DNA from: Sipunculus nudus | Taxonomy: Eukaryota; Annelida; Sipuncula; Golfingiida; Sipunculidae | Length of the DNA: 64,000 nt | Assembly (NCBI GenBank): GCA_026874595.1 | Contig: CM049309.1 | Location: 25,423,033-25,487,032, forward strand | Direction of reading: 5' to 3' | Shown: in pieces, positions 1-12,004 of the stretch | How positions within the stretch are numbered: position 1 is the first letter of the stretch | Layout: every line of letters starts with the position of its first letter | Notes under the pieces: model-generated | Databases searched by the model: none | What the model saw: the letters and a program-made list of their open reading frames with translations, nothing else | What the model was told of the DNA's origin: nothing | Position numbers and translations under genes: made by a program

Positions 1-222
1 TGTGAAAATAGTATTCCATTTGTTAATAAAATAAATGAAATCAATTGTCTGCTCTGTCTCCAAAGGTACTATCAAAATCATACATAAGCTAAACAACAAC
101 AACTCATAATACAGCTTACCGGTATACTTATTACCACACAAAACCAGCATGTGCCTCATTTCTAAATCATATTTTTTTATCATATATAACAGCTGAGCGC
201 CGTGACCCATAGGTCCCTTGTT
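1..222 (+). mobile_element. Family 2 element, 3' tail (cut by window start)
   Basis: The stretch ends with the family 2 terminus: the inverted copy of the 5' end (CAGCTGAGC) at 190, a one-base-decayed version of the palindrome GACCCATGGGTC, then CCTTGTTT. The whole 220 bp is closely similar to 51,940-52,163, the tail of another family 2 copy, so both belong to one subfamily. No coding sequence. The element body lies outside the window. Confidence 0.75.
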
Positions 223-1118
223 TGTTTCCCTGCTATAACTTTCCTAAATATTATCCAATGTCATTCAAATTTTGGTCAGTGATTGCTCTCATGCTTACCT
301 TGGTTTGGATTTGTTTTGAAATGTCTGGCTTATGTCCGTCGGTCTTTCTGTCACTCTGTCAGGGTTTTGTTTCTGTGGGATAACTTTCCTAAATTTTATC
401 CGATTTTATTCAAATTTTAGTCAGTGATTGCTCTCATGCATACCATGGTTGAGATTTGTTTTGGAGTGTCTGGCTTCTGTCTGTCTGTCTGTCTGTCACG
501 TTGTCTGTCCATCTGTCAGGTTTTTTTGTTTCCCTGCTATAACTTTCCTAAATATTATCCGATGTCATTCAAATTTTGGTCAGTGATTGCTCTCATGCTT
601 ACCTTGGTTTGGATTTGTTTTGAAATGTCTGGCTTATGTCCGTCGGTCTTTCTGTCACTCTGTCAGGGTTTTGTTTCTGTGGGATAACTTTCCTAAATGT
701 TATTCGATTTTATTCAAATTTTAGTCAGTGATTGCTGTCATGCATACCATGGTTGAGATTTGTTTTGGAGTGTCTGGCTTCTGTCTGTCTGTCACGTTGT
801 CTGTCCATCTGTCAGTTTTTTTTGTTTCCCTGCTATAACTTTCCTAAATATTATCCGATGTCATTCAAATTTTGGTCAGTGATTGCTCTCATACTTACCT
901 TGGTTTGGATTTGTTTTGAAGTGTCTGGCTTATGTCCGTCAGTCTTTCTGTCACTCTGTCAGGGTTTTGGTTCTGTAGGATAACTTTCCTTAATGTTATC
1001 CGATTTTATTCAAATTTTAGTCAGTGATTGCTGTCATGCATACCACGGTTGAGATTTGTTTTGGAGTGTCTGGCTTCTGTCTGTCTGTCTGTCTGTCTGT
1101 CACTCTGTCTGTCCGTCC
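219..1118 (+). repeat. Dimeric ~300-bp tandem array with GTCT/GTCC tracts
   Basis: The phrase GTCAGTGATTGCT recurs at 275, 420, 579, 724, 875 and 1020, so the basic unit is about 145-159 bp. Two unit types alternate, one reading ATGCTTACCTTGG and the other ATGCATACCATGG after the phrase, giving a composite period near 300 bp with about three composites. Length differences come mainly from the GTCT tracts. Short open frames here are by-products of the periodicity. The array begins exactly where the family 2 tail stops. Confidence 0.9.
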
Positions 1119-1341
1119 TTTATCAAGCATGAAAAACAACAAGATCCCAAAGCGGGGGACATTAATTCCACGAATTTGTGTGTTATTTAATAAAATATAT
1201 TTTTTATAATATTTCTTAATTACATATTATTTCTGAATAAATAAATAAGAATAAAAGTCATCCAGGAAACCTCTGGTATAGCCAAACTTACATGATAGGA
1301 GATTATTTGGAATTAAAGATAAGGGTGTCATTATATTGTGT
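1119..1341. other. AT-rich spacer, nothing recognised
   Basis: Contains the phrase AAAGCGGGGGACATTAATTC followed by AT-rich sequence. No gene, RNA or repeat boundary could be supported. Confidence 0.5.
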
Positions 1342-3244
1342 CAGATAAAGCATACTTTGCGGATACTATGTTTTCAGCTGCACGCCGCCGCCACCGACGC
1401 TGCCGCGGCCGCCGCGTAGGTGTCCGGAGAACTCCTCCGTAACCGCTGGGTGGAATTTTCCGAAACTCAGGATTATGTTCGGGTCACATGTGAACTGCTG
1501 CGCCCGGATTTTGATTTGACCTCTGCATGACCTTTCCTCTGCGCTCTGCGTCCGTTTGTGCGTCTGTTTCCACACATAAACCCACATATCTCGGGAACCG
1601 TTTGACCGATCAGGAAAATTTTTTTGCAAAAATGTAGCCCTCGGAGAGCTTTATAACATACACCAAAAATGGTGGCGCCACCTGCAACCATGTTTGCACA
1701 GTGTCCATCTGTTTGTCTGCCTTGGGTTAAAATCACTCATATCTCTGCAGTGACTTGACTAATTCACCTGAAATTCGGCATGCGTATACATCCTGGATAG
1801 CTTTTCTGATTTTATGACAGGTGGCGCCACCTACATTCACGTTTACGCTGCAGACATCCAAGCTCATATCTCGGGAACCGTTTGACCGATCAGGAAAATT
1901 TTTTTGCACAAATGTAGCCCTTGGAGAGCTTTATAACATACACAAAAAATGGTGGCCCCACCTGCAACCATGTTTGCACAGTGTCCATCTGTTCGTCTGC
2001 CTTGGGTTAAAATCACTCATATCTCTGCAGTGACTTGACTAATTCACCTGAAATTCAGCATGCGCAAACATCCTGGATAGCTTTTCTGATTTTATGACAG
2101 GTGGCGCCACCTACATTCACGTTTACGCTGCAGACATCCAAGCTCATATCTTGGGAACCGTTTGACCGATCAGGAAAATTCTTTTGCACAAATGTAGCCC
2201 TTGGAGAGCTTTATAACATGCACAAAAATGGTGGCGCCACCTGCAACCATGTTTGCACAGTGTTCATCTGTTCGTCTGCCTTGGGTTAAAATCACTCATA
2301 TCTCTGCAGTGACTTGACTAATTCACCTGAAATTTGGCATGCGTATACATCCTGGATAGCTTTTCTGATTTTATGACAGGTGTTGCCACCTACATACACG
2401 TTTACGCTGCAGACATCCAAGCTCATATCTCAGGAACCATTTGACCGATCAGGAAAATTTTTTTGCACAAATGTAGCCCTTGGAGAGCTTTATAACATAC
2501 ACAAAAAATGGTGGCGCCACCTGCAACCATGTTTGCACAGTGTCCAGCTGTTCGTCTGCCTTGGGTTAAAATCACTCATATCTCTGCAGTGGTTTGACTA
2601 ATTCACCTGAAATTCGGCATGCTTATACATCCTGGATAGCTTTTCTAATTTTATGACAGGTGGCGCCACCTACAATCAAGTTTACGCTGCAGACATCCAA
2701 GCTCATATCTAGGGAACCGTTTGACCGATTGGGCCAAAATTTTGCATGTGTATAAATCTCATATAGCTCTTTATCATAGCAAAACTGGTGGCGCCACCTG
2801 CAGCCATGTTTGCACAGCTCCAGTCTGTTTGTCTGCCATGGGATAAAATCACTCATGCATTCTACTTTATGCATCAGATATCCAAGCTCATATCTTGGGA
2901 ACCGTTTGACCGATTGGGCCAAAGTTTGGCATGTTTATAGTTCTCACAAAGCTCTTTATCATACACTAAACTGGTGGCACCACCTGCAACCCTTTTTTGC
3001 ACAGCGTCCATCTGTTTGTCTGCCAAGGGCAAAAATCACTCATATACAATATAGTGGTTTGACTTATCTGCCTTAAATTTTACATATGTATACAACTTGG
3101 ACGGCTTTCTGGATTTTTTGGTAGGTAGCGCAACCTACATACACAATTTGGCTGCAGACATCCATGCTAATATGCAACACTTCACCCGTTCCACTCTGAT
3201 TTAGGCGGATACAAGTAGTCGCTTGTCGACTACCCGTATTCTAG
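1342..3244 (+). mobile_element. Family 1 Helitron2-like element, copy A (longest)
   Basis: The 5' hairpin is decayed (only TTTGCGGATAC at 1356 survives well). The 3' end is intact: ATIR-like GGCGGATAC, hairpin GTAGTCGCTTGTCGACTAC at 3215-3233, then CCGTATTCTAG ending at 3244 and followed by T. A CTAG end after a short hairpin is the classical rolling-circle signature; the inverted copy of the 5' end inside the 3' hairpin is the Helitron2/Helentron variant. Between the ends lie tandem modules with a composite period of 279-280 bp (starts near 1820, 2100, 2379, 2659), each holding two palindromes GGTGGCGCCACC (for example 1671, 1820, 2100, 2230, 2510, 2659, 2787). No Rep/helicase coding is present, so the copy is non-autonomous. 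Confidence 0.8.
3215..3244 (+). other. 3' terminal hairpin plus CTAG of family 1 (copy A)
   Basis: GTAGTCG and CGACTAC pair across the loop CTTGT, followed after CCGTATT by CTAG and then T. The same structure, with up to a few changes, ends copies at 11,406, 12,005, 21,605, 29,167, 30,612, 41,891, 43,877 and 63,564. In rolling-circle elements this hairpin acts as the stop signal for transfer; that role is inferred from the family. Confidence 0.85.
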
Positions 3245-3365
3245 TTTGAATTTGTAATGAACAATTAAATTTATGCAGTGTTATTCCGCTGCGCTGAAGA
3301 GTAAATTTATGTCTGTAAATTAAGTTCAATCTCTGATTGTCCTTTATGTTTTGTCCACGGGAAAT

Positions 3366-3900
3366 CATTCAAATCCAGACACCTCAAACTCAATGTTGGA
3401 AGGAAATCAATTTTCAACATCAGAATTGTATCCCAACATTAAAATTATGACCGGATGCCTCAAATTCAGCATTGCTATTGTCAGATTGACATTGCCCTTA
3501 GTGGGCTTCACATCAGGCTGGTATTTAATATGGCGGAAACACTAGGTTGAGCATGAGCATTTGGTGGCCTTTGGTAGCTGTCGCCAGCCGGTGCTACTCG
3601 CAACAAAATGTGAACTATGTACGGAGATTTCATCTGTTGAAATTGATTCAAATGCATTGACTTCAAACTCGATATTGGGACGGAAAATGTTTTCAACATG
3701 CGTATTTTATCCTGACATTGAGTTTATGACTGGATGTCTCAAATTCAGCAATGATTTTGTCAGATTTACATTGCCATGACTGGGCCTCAAATGAGGCAGA
3801 CATTCAATATGGCAGAAACACTGGGGTATTCGAGAGTGTTTGGGGGTGTTCGGCTGCTGTCACCTTCAGGTGCACCCACAATCATATTAGGATTATTGCA
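3366..3900 (+). repeat. Diverged tandem duplication, period ~280 bp
   Basis: Two diverged copies of one sequence follow each other. Paired landmarks are CAAATCCAGACACCTCAAAC (3370) with CAAATGCATTGACTTCAAAC (about 3650), and ATGGCGGAAACAC (about 3529) with ATGGCAGAAACAC (about 3809). Short open frames cross both copies but are not conserved between them. Unidentified; possibly the remains of a modular element. Confidence 0.7.
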
Positions 3901-4904
3901 TAGGCCAAATTGTTCCTGTCAATCAACATTTTGACATCTTTTGCAATAGTTAGAGTTATAATTATCAAATGCTATCGTTATTTTTTGTGTGCAGCATTGA
4001 AATAGTGACCAAAGTTTGCCGGCACTAACAACTTGTTTGCCTTGTTTATACGACGTGAAAAGACCCGGGTCAACCAATATTGATGCTTATTGGTCGAGTC
4101 AGTCATTGTGATACAGAATTCCCACAATTTACATGAGATCTATGAATGAATCTTAATGTGTCATTCACAGCTTGCATGAAGCGTTCCGCAGAGCTGCTCA
4201 GCTCGGACACTTGCGCAACATAACTAGTTGGTGGCTGCTGATATATCGGACTTGGGTGTCCGTTCATGACAGGATTTTGGACCAAACAGGACTGTCCCTG
4301 TCCGCGTTTAGCAGGTGTCTGCTCATGAGAGGTCAATTTTAACAGGAAATGGGTCGGGACAATGGCTTAGTGTCCGTACATTGAAAATGTCTGCTCATCC
4401 TGGTGTCCCCTCATTTTGGGCCATGGTGTACTATAGTTGCATCCTATAAGTCACTTTCCATATTGGCAGCAGATTAGTGACTTTGGTCAGTTCTGGGACT
4501 CTGAGGGTGTGTGTGTGTGTCACTGTGTGTGTGTGATGGTGTGTGTACACATTTTCTCACGTTCCTGTTGGGTGGGCGATACAGTCCTCTGGACATTTTC
4601 TAGTTGTACCTGTGACAAAGAGAACTGACTCCTAGAGTATTTGTCCTCATAGTATTAACATTAAATATATTAGGTTATATGGTGCAAACACTGTGCAATA
4701 AGACAACTAAAATTACACTTTTTGCAATATAGAGAAACCAAAAAATAAAATTTGATTTTGCAAATGATTTTATATATATTAAATATTGTTCCAAAGTCCA
4801 ACCCCTTTTAGTTGTAAAGTTTTACTCTAAGCTGCAGTTTTACATAGTGGCACATAGACAAAATGCATTCTTCTTGTAATGTAATGATGTACCTCTAAGT
4901 TTTT
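3901..4904. other. No gene seen; includes a (GT)n microsatellite
   Basis: Sequence 4180-4420 has several loose repeats of TGTCCG and TGCTCAT, as in a decayed element. A compound GT tract lies at about 4507-4552. The rest is AT-rich. A 77-codon open frame on the minus strand at 4103-4336 falls in the TGTCCG region and shows no family features. Confidence 0.5.
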
Positions 4905-4979
4905 ATGCCCCCGCCACAAAGTGCTCCAGGCATATAGTTTTACCCATGTCCGTCCTTCCGTCATACCGAAATCAAACAG

Positions 4980-5700
4980 TTGTACGGACTATTTTTCGCA
5001 ATGCCTGCAGATATTGGCTGGATTTTTTAGTGTGGACAGATAATGACCAGTTACAGATCGAGTTCGCGTTTCGTCCCGGTTGACCTACTTTTGACCGTTT
5101 TACGGCTCCTAAACTTTGAAAATTTCATGAAAAATAGAAATTTTCATGACAAATACACATGTACAGATTTTTTTTTCGCAATGCCTGCAGATTTTGGCCT
5201 GATTTTTGGTGTGTGGGCAGATAATGACCAGTTACAGATCGAGTTCGCGTTTCGTCCTGGTTGACCTGCTTTAGACCATTTTACAGCTCCTAAACTTAGA
5301 AAATTTCATGAAAAATAGAAATTTTCATGACAAATACACATGTACAGATTTTTTTTCGCAATGCCTGCAGATTTTGGCCTGATTTTTGGTGTGTGGGCAG
5401 ATAATGACCAGTTACAGATCGAGTTCGCGTTTCGTCCCGGTTGACCTGCTTTAGACCATTTTACAGCTCCTAAACTTAGAAAATTTCATGAAAAATAGAA
5501 ATTTTCATGACAAATACACATGTACAGACTTTTTTCCACAGTGCCTGCAGATATTGGCCTGATTTTTGGTGTGTAGGTAGAAAATGACCAGATATAGATC
5601 TAGTTCGTGTTTTGTCCCGGTTGACCTATTTTTGACCATTTAACTGCTCCTTAATTTAGAAAATTTCATGAAAAATAGAAATTTTCATGACAAATGTACA
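4980..5700 (+). repeat. 180-bp tandem modules inside the family 5 element
   Basis: Unit landmarks are spaced exactly 180 bp at 4996, 5176, 5356 and 5536. The middle copies are nearly identical and the outer copies more diverged. The unit has GCCTGCAGAT near its start and the self-complementary stretch GAAAATTTCATGAAAAATAG near its end. Unlike families 1, 2b and 6 it lacks GGTGGCGCCACC. Confidence 0.85.
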
Positions 5701-5714
5701 TTGACAGCCGTTTT

Positions 5715-6695
5715 TAGCCCTCAGCTCATAGGCTGATGGGCTATTGTCGTCACCCAAGCTGTCTGTCTTGCCGTCCGTCTGTCAGTCAGTCTGTCTGTCT
5801 GTCTGACGTCCGTCCGTCCGCGTCTGTTTACTTTTACCTTTTGAGCAGGATTTCTCTAAAAGGATTTACGTTTGGAATTTTATTTCATCAGTGAAGATGT
5901 ATATCGATAAAATCTTAGTCAAGTTCGGAGATAGGTGACCTTGACCCATTTTTCTACATTTTAGAGTTGATTATAGAAAAATACTCAGGAGCTTATATAT
6001 CAGGAACCATTGTGTGGATTTTCACAAAACTTACTATGATCATTGGGACTGATGGTCTGTACGTGCTGCACAATTTTGGTGGTGCCACCTGCAATTTCTG
6101 ATTTTTTAATCAAATTTTATCAAATTTTTCAATTTTGGCCTTGTGAGCGGGATATCTCTAAAAGGATTCACCGTTGGAATTTTATTTCATCAGTGAAGAT
6201 GTATATCAACAAAATCTTGGTCAAGTGCAAAGATGGGTGACCTTGACCTATTTTTCTTTGTTTTAGAGCTGATTATACAAAAACACTCAGAAGCTTAATC
6301 TTAGGAACCATTGTGTGGATTTTCACAAAACTTACTATGGTCATTTGGAATGATGGTCTGTGCATGCTGCACAATTTTGGTGGCACCACCTACAATTTCT
6401 GATTTTTTAATGAATTTTTTTCAGATTGTTCAATTTTGGCTATTGTGCAGGATATCTTTAAAGGTATTCAACACAGGAACTTAATTTCTTCAGTGCTAAT
6501 GCATAATATTTACAAAATTTTGGTCAAGTTCAAAGATGGGTGATCTTGACCTACTTTTCAAGGTCACAGAGCTTAGTGTGGAAAAAACTTAGGAGCTTAT
6601 TTCTCAGGAAGCATTTGGTGGATTGTTATGAAACATGGTACACACCTCTCCAATTTAAATTTATAACTGATTATCAGCTTTTGCTTATATTCTAG
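5715..6695 (+). mobile_element. Family 3 element nested in the family 5 element
   Basis: The 5' end folds back as TAGCCC/GGGCTA with an inner TCAGC/GCTGA stem (5715-5743) and is followed by GTCT/GTCC microsatellite. The 3' end reads TATTCTAG (to 6695) followed by TTTT, preceded by a weak CTGAT/ATCAG stem. Interior modules of about 305 bp repeat GGAATTTTATTTCATCAGTG (5876, 6178) and contain GGTGGTGCCACC (6079) and GGTGGCACCACC (6380), decayed forms of the palindrome seen in families 1, 2b and 6. Family 5 modules lie on both sides. Confidence 0.65.
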
Positions 6696-7078
6696 TTTTG
6701 CAATGCAATGCTTACAGATACTAGCCTAATGTTTGGTCTGTTGCGCATAATGATCACTTACAGATCAAGTTCGCGTTTCTTCCCAGTTGACTTATTTTTG
6801 ACCATATGACAGATCCTGAACATAGAAAATTTCATGAAAGACAGAAATTTTTATGAAAATGCACGTATGGACTTTTTTTCACAATGCCTGCAGATACTGG
6901 CCTGATTTTTGGTGTGTTGCTTGAAAATGACCCGTTACAGATCGAGTTTGCATTTTGCCCTTGTTGACCTACTTTTGACCATATGACACCTCCTGAACTT
7001 AAAAAAATTTTACAAAATTTAACAAATGTTTCTAATTTGCCCCAGGCGGGGGCATTCGTGTCGTTCCGACACATCTAG

Positions 7079-7211
7079 TTGCAAAATAATTCAGGTACAT
7101 TTGAAGGTAACATTTCATAATTATCCTTATATATATATAAATAAACCAATACTATAATTGTGGTTATTTTCTAGTCTTAGTAACTAAAGGAAATAAACAG
7201 ATCATTTATGA
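7079..7211. other. AT-rich spacer
   Basis: Short AT-rich gap with a TA microsatellite near 7128-7140; nothing else seen. Confidence 0.5.
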
Positions 7212-10200
7212 TTTTTAGCTAAGCTGACTATAAGTCATCTGAGCTGTAGTCATGGTCAATTGTCCATCGTCCATCAGTCTGTCCGTCCGTCTGTAGACGT
7301 GGCATGTTTTGAAACCATAAGACCTAGGAATCCAAAATTCTGCATACTGTTAGATGTTCCTAAGATCTCTTACCAAGCTGAAAACTGGGTCTTTGCCACT
7401 TTAATCCTTTGAGAATTTAAGGAAAAACCTAAATTTTTTGATTAAAAACCAATTTTCACACTTTAGGACTGCCTAATATCTAAACCACTCATCTGTTTTT
7501 CTTCATATTTACCATAAATATTCCTCTATATAGTTCCTATATACATGCCAGAAATTAGATCTGTATTATATAATTTTAAAAAGTTATGGGCTCAAACATA
7601 ATGCATTTTGTAAAAAATCAGGAAAGATATTTGATCACTGAACACAAAGCATGTTAAAGCTAAGGACTTTTTTCCCGGTAATATAACTTGAATAAATCAA
7701 AATTATATAGTATACCCAAAATTAGATCAAAATCTTTTAAATTGTTTTAAATATTAGCAAAAATAAAAAATTGGTACCATAAATTTTGTCCAACTTTGGC
7801 CAAAGCACTTTTTAGCTCAGCTGACTATAAGTCATCTGAGCTATAGTCATGGTCCATTGTCGTCCATCCGTCCGTCCGTCCATAGATGTGGCACGTTTTG
7901 ATACTGTAAGACCTAGGAATCCAAAATTCAGCATAATGTTAGATGTCCCCAAGATCTCCTACCAAGCTGAAAACTGGGTCTTTGCGACTTCGTTCCTTTG
8001 AGAAATTAAGGAAAAACCTCAATTTTTTATTAAAATCCTATTTTCACACTTCAGGACTGCCTAATATCAAAACCACTCATCTGTTTTTCCTCATATTTAC
8101 CATAAATATTCCTCTATATAATTACTATGTACATGCCAGAAATTAAGTCTGTAAAGTATAAATTCTTTAAGTTATGGGCCCAAACATAATGGACTTTGTA
8201 AAAAATCAGGAAAAATAATAACTCACTTAACATGAAAAATTTTGAAACTAGAGTCTATTTTCTCAAGTATATAACTATGTTTAATTAAGATTCAATTGTT
8301 TACCCAAAATTAGATCTGAATTTTGTAAATTTTTTAAGTTTTAAGCATTAAAAAAAATCAGTACCTTAAATTTTGCCCAACTTTGACCATGGCACGTTTT
8401 TTTCCTGTAAGCACAATTGATTTAATTTTCACAGCATGTAAACATAAATATTTAGTTTGTCTAAATCTGAAATTTGAAAATAAAAGCTTGAAAATTAAGC
8501 TAGTTATTGATTTTTTTTCTGTAGTCACTTGCTTTGATTACAGATGCAGGGTCCCACTCCAGGTCACTGGAAGTCGGCTATGCCAGGGTTTCTGATTTGT
8601 TACAGTCACTGGGGGAGATCCCCTGCTGTGACAGGTGTACAGTTATTCTCATATCACCACCCCAATCACCCCCATCCCCCCCGCAAACCGAACCCACCAA
8701 GTGTTATGCAGTAATTGTTATTGTTTTCACTGTATCTCCTTAATTGTAATGCTGTTTCCACTCCGATATGCCAAAACTTTCCTTGAAAAAATAATTCAAG
8801 CTGTAATCCAGAAGATGCAATGTTGTGTAATGTAGCATTTTTAAAGAAATCAATTTTCTTTTAAATGATTTTAACAAATATAATTGAACCCATCAGTATG
8901 CTTAAATTATTATAAAATATGAAGCATATAATGGATAAATAAAGACACAATTAAAAATTGTGAAATCTAAATCAAGTATTATTTTTAGATATTTATTGTT
9001 TTGCAGATTTAAAAGATATATTTTTGTGGTAAAAAATAAATAAACATTTGTATGCATGATGTGGTGTTATCTGACAAGATTGAGATTTATGATGATGCAA
9101 TTGAGAATTATGAATCAACTTTTATATTCAGATATATATGTTAAATTGGAAATCTATAGAAATATAAACTTAAATTAGAAAATAATTGATGTGATAAAAA
9201 AATGAGGATTTAATACAAACATTTGTTCATTATTTTCCTGCCTCAGCAGAATTTGAGATCAGGCTTTGTTTGCCCTGTTTTGTGTTGTTAATTAGTTATA
9301 TTTCAACTGTATACATTTCATAAAAAAAATACATTTATATTTAATAATATATATTATACAAAAAAATAGATTCAATTGAACAAATGTGTAAACTACTGAA
9401 ATGTCAACAGTTAATCGAAAAACCAACTAATGATCATGGTAATAGTACAGATCATTTGTTCACAAACTGCTCACATGCTTTAGTTTCAACAGTAGGAAAC
9501 ACATGGTCAGGTCACAAAATAGTTTTTGCAAAAATTTCTTGCTCATCAATACAAACCAATCATATAAACCAACCATGGCCTTTATTACCTCTTCCTCTTA
9601 CACTTTATCTCCATTTGATATTATTTTAGATTTTTACCTTCAAGGTTAACGTCAGCTGAGCACAGTGACCCATAGTCCCTTGTTTTCTGTAAGTACTGTG
9701 GATTTAATTTTCACAGCATGTACACATAAAGATTTAATAGGTTAAAATCTGAAATTTGAAAATAACAGCTGCAAAATTAGGCTAGTTATTGAATTTTTTT
9801 TTAGGCTTTTGTTGTATTCCCTTGCATTGTCAAGCAGTCCACTTTGGTCACTGTAGGTCATTCAGTGCAGCTCCCTATGCTCCCAGGCTGTTGCTATGTA
9901 ATCCCATCACTAGGGCAAGCCCTCTCTCCACGGAGTTGAGCTTGATTAGGCTGTCTGCAGTTAATACCATAGGGAGTCTTTTTTTTCTCCCCCACCCCCC
10001 ACCCCATTCTGTTGACAGACCTGTACTATGAACTAGATGAAACTTATAATTAACATTTTTTTCAGCAACGGGCAGTTACAACGGAGACCCCTCCCCCCAC
10101 CTACCCCTTCAATACACAGGACTTTTAAACAAGATGAATCTTACAATTTTAATGTTAAATTCTTTTTGTTGAGACCTTAACAATTTTAATTTATTTAAAG

Positions 10201-10660
10201 AAAAAAATGTTCAGGAATTTAATCCTAATATTCGAATGTGATAAAATATTAGGATGTAATGTATGTGCTAACTGACAAGATTTAAGAAGATATAAATACT
10301 TTGTAGCATTTCATTCATATCCCTTAAAGTTGGTGGGGACTAGGTGTGAATAACATTGTTAACGTAGTATTAAAATTAGGAATATTGGTCAAACTTTGTG
10401 GGATTAATTTTTAACTCAGCCATATATTTAACTTTTGAAAACTTAATTACCTTCAACCATCATTTGTTTATGAAATGTTACCTTTATATAACACTTACTG
10501 TAGGCCCATTTTTTCCCTTGTTGCATCACTAAATGGTTTAGCTCATGTCCATTATTCTTTAATTTACAGTTTCATTTTAGCTGGGCCATTTTCTCATAGC
10601 TTTTCATAGCTTCTGTTAACATGTCAGTCTGCTTAGCGTGATGACCCATGGGTCACTTGT
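7212..10660 (+). mobile_element. Family 2 element, outer copy of a nested pair
   Basis: The 5' end TTTTTAGCTAAGCTGACTATAAG at 7212 forms a foldback with AGTCATCTGAGCT and is followed by a (GTCC)n tract. The 3' end has GCTTAGCG in place of CAGCTGAGC, then a perfect GACCCATGGGTC at 10,643-10,654 and ACTTGT. The copy is split at about 7810 and resumes at about 9684 with CTGTAAGTACTGTGG, as in uninterrupted paralogues. No protein coding; frames such as 9384-9629 and 9789-10,031 have no recognisable family. Confidence 0.75.
7811..9683 (+). mobile_element. Family 2 element, inner copy
   Basis: The 5' end AGCTCAGCTGACT at 7814 pairs with AGTCATCTGAGCT, then CCGTCCGTCCGTCC. The 3' end at 9652-9683 has TCAGCTGAGC (a 10-bp inverted copy of the 5' end) and a decayed palindrome followed by CCCTTGTT. 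It lies in a T run of the outer copy with no visible target duplication. Interior features such as CCTACCAAGCTGAAAACTGG and AATATCAAAACCACTCATCT recur in the copies at 49,490 and 52,902. Confidence 0.8.
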
Positions 10661-11405
10661 TAGATCAGCTGACTATAAGTCATCTGAGCTAAAGTCATGG
10701 TCCTTTGTCCGTTGTCAGTCCAGCCGGCTGGATTGCCATTCGGCTGTCTGTTAACAGGGCATGTTTTAAACTGTTGGACCTACAAATCCAAAAGTTTGCA
10801 TACAGTTAGACGTCCCCAAAATCTCCTACCATGCTGAAAATTGGGTCACTGGGACTTCATTCCTTCTAGATATTAAGGAAAAAACTCAGTTTCCCATTAA
10901 AAACCCATTGTTACACTTCAAGACTGCCTAATATCAAAACAACTGCTTTGTTTTTGATTGTATTTAATATTCATATTCCTCCATATATTTCCTATTTCCT
11001 TCTATAGATTTCATACACCATGTCAAGTGTTGTTTACATCAAGCCCACCTAGTACAGCCTTCACCTGTGTTATGTAACTCACTCCAGGCAGCTTGCCTTG
11101 GCTCAGCTTGGCCACTACTGGCAGGCTTCCCCTCTGCTCCCCCCCCCCCCCCCCCCCCGATGGTGCATAAACTAGATGAAGGTTATAATTTTCTGTATTT
11201 GATTTATTCTTATTCTAGGCTTTTGCTACATTTAAGATTTTGTATTTTACCTACAGGGTTACAATGATTAAAGTGTACATTTAATTGTGTCCACAAAGTG
11301 GTGTATTGCTATGAAATTGTGGATGTTCATCAGTTAGGGATTCCTTACTTCAGAAGTGTAAAAACTTCAACAGTTGTGAAATAAATTATTAATTCCAGTA
11401 ATGAA

Positions 11406-11775
11406 CTAGAATACGGGTAGTCGACAAGCGACTACGTGTATCCGCCTAAATCAGAGAGGTACAGGTGAATTTAAGTGGGGATAGGATATAGAGGTAATGG
11501 GAAAACCTTGTGTGGAAGATGACATATTACATGAAAGATAAAGATTATATGGTGTGGTATTGTTATGATGTAAAGGCTAAATTACCTGGAGGGAGGGAGA
11601 GAGCCTGCAAATTTTAGGGTGAATAAGATCAACCACTGCAGACATATGCGTGATTTTGTCCCAAGAAAGACAAACAGATGGACATTGTGCAAAAACAGTT
11701 GAAGGTGGTGTTAATGAAAATTTAGGTGGTGCCACCTGTCACATAATGATAAAGACCTATGTTAGATGTTTTGGC
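11406..11775 (-). mobile_element. Family 1 fragment (3' part), copy B1
   Basis: Read on the minus strand, it ends with hairpin GTAGTCGCTTGTCGACTAC and CCGTATTCTAG at 11,406. It contains one decayed GGTGGTGCCACC (about 11,725) and then loses similarity in the G-rich tract at about 11,780. The 5' end is missing. Confidence 0.65.
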
Positions 11776-12004
11776 AGATACAGTTACAGTTATGCAGTTA
11801 AGTAATGCAACGTATTTGGGTTGGGGGGGGGGGCACTTGGAAGGGGGGGGGGGGTGGGGGGGTTGGCCACATGTGAATAATTCTACATCTGTGATAGTGG
11901 TGCTCCCCCAGTGTTGCATGATTAATAAATTTACCCAGGCAAGGCTGTAGTGACCTGGAGGTTGACAATGTGAATATATTAGAGCCTCTGAAAAACTTGA
12001 ATAA

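Larger units (their letters stand above)
4905..7078 (+). mobile_element. Family 5 Helitron2-like element (interrupted)
   Basis: The 5' end ATGCCCCCGCC (4905-4915) is matched by a perfect 11-bp inverted copy GGCGGGGGCAT at 7045-7055. It is followed by the hairpin GTGTCGTTCCGACAC (7058-7072) and the end ATCTAG (to 7078), then TT. A (TCCG)-like tract sits just inside the 5' end. The interior has about four 180-bp modules (TTCGCAATGCCTGCAGAT-type landmarks at about 4996, 5176, 5356, 5536), then a family 3 element, then two more diverged modules (about 6705, 6878). No protein-coding capacity. The right-hand modules resume the left-hand ones, so the inner element inserted after the array formed. 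Confidence 0.8.

Noticed and set aside
1366-1736. Overlapping minus-strand open frames in the family 1 copies
   Set aside because: The same frames reappear in every family 1 copy (e.g. 20,457-20,776, 31,133-31,381, 42,802-43,153) because the modules are repeats. They overlap each other in different frames and are broken at different places; no domain is recognisable.
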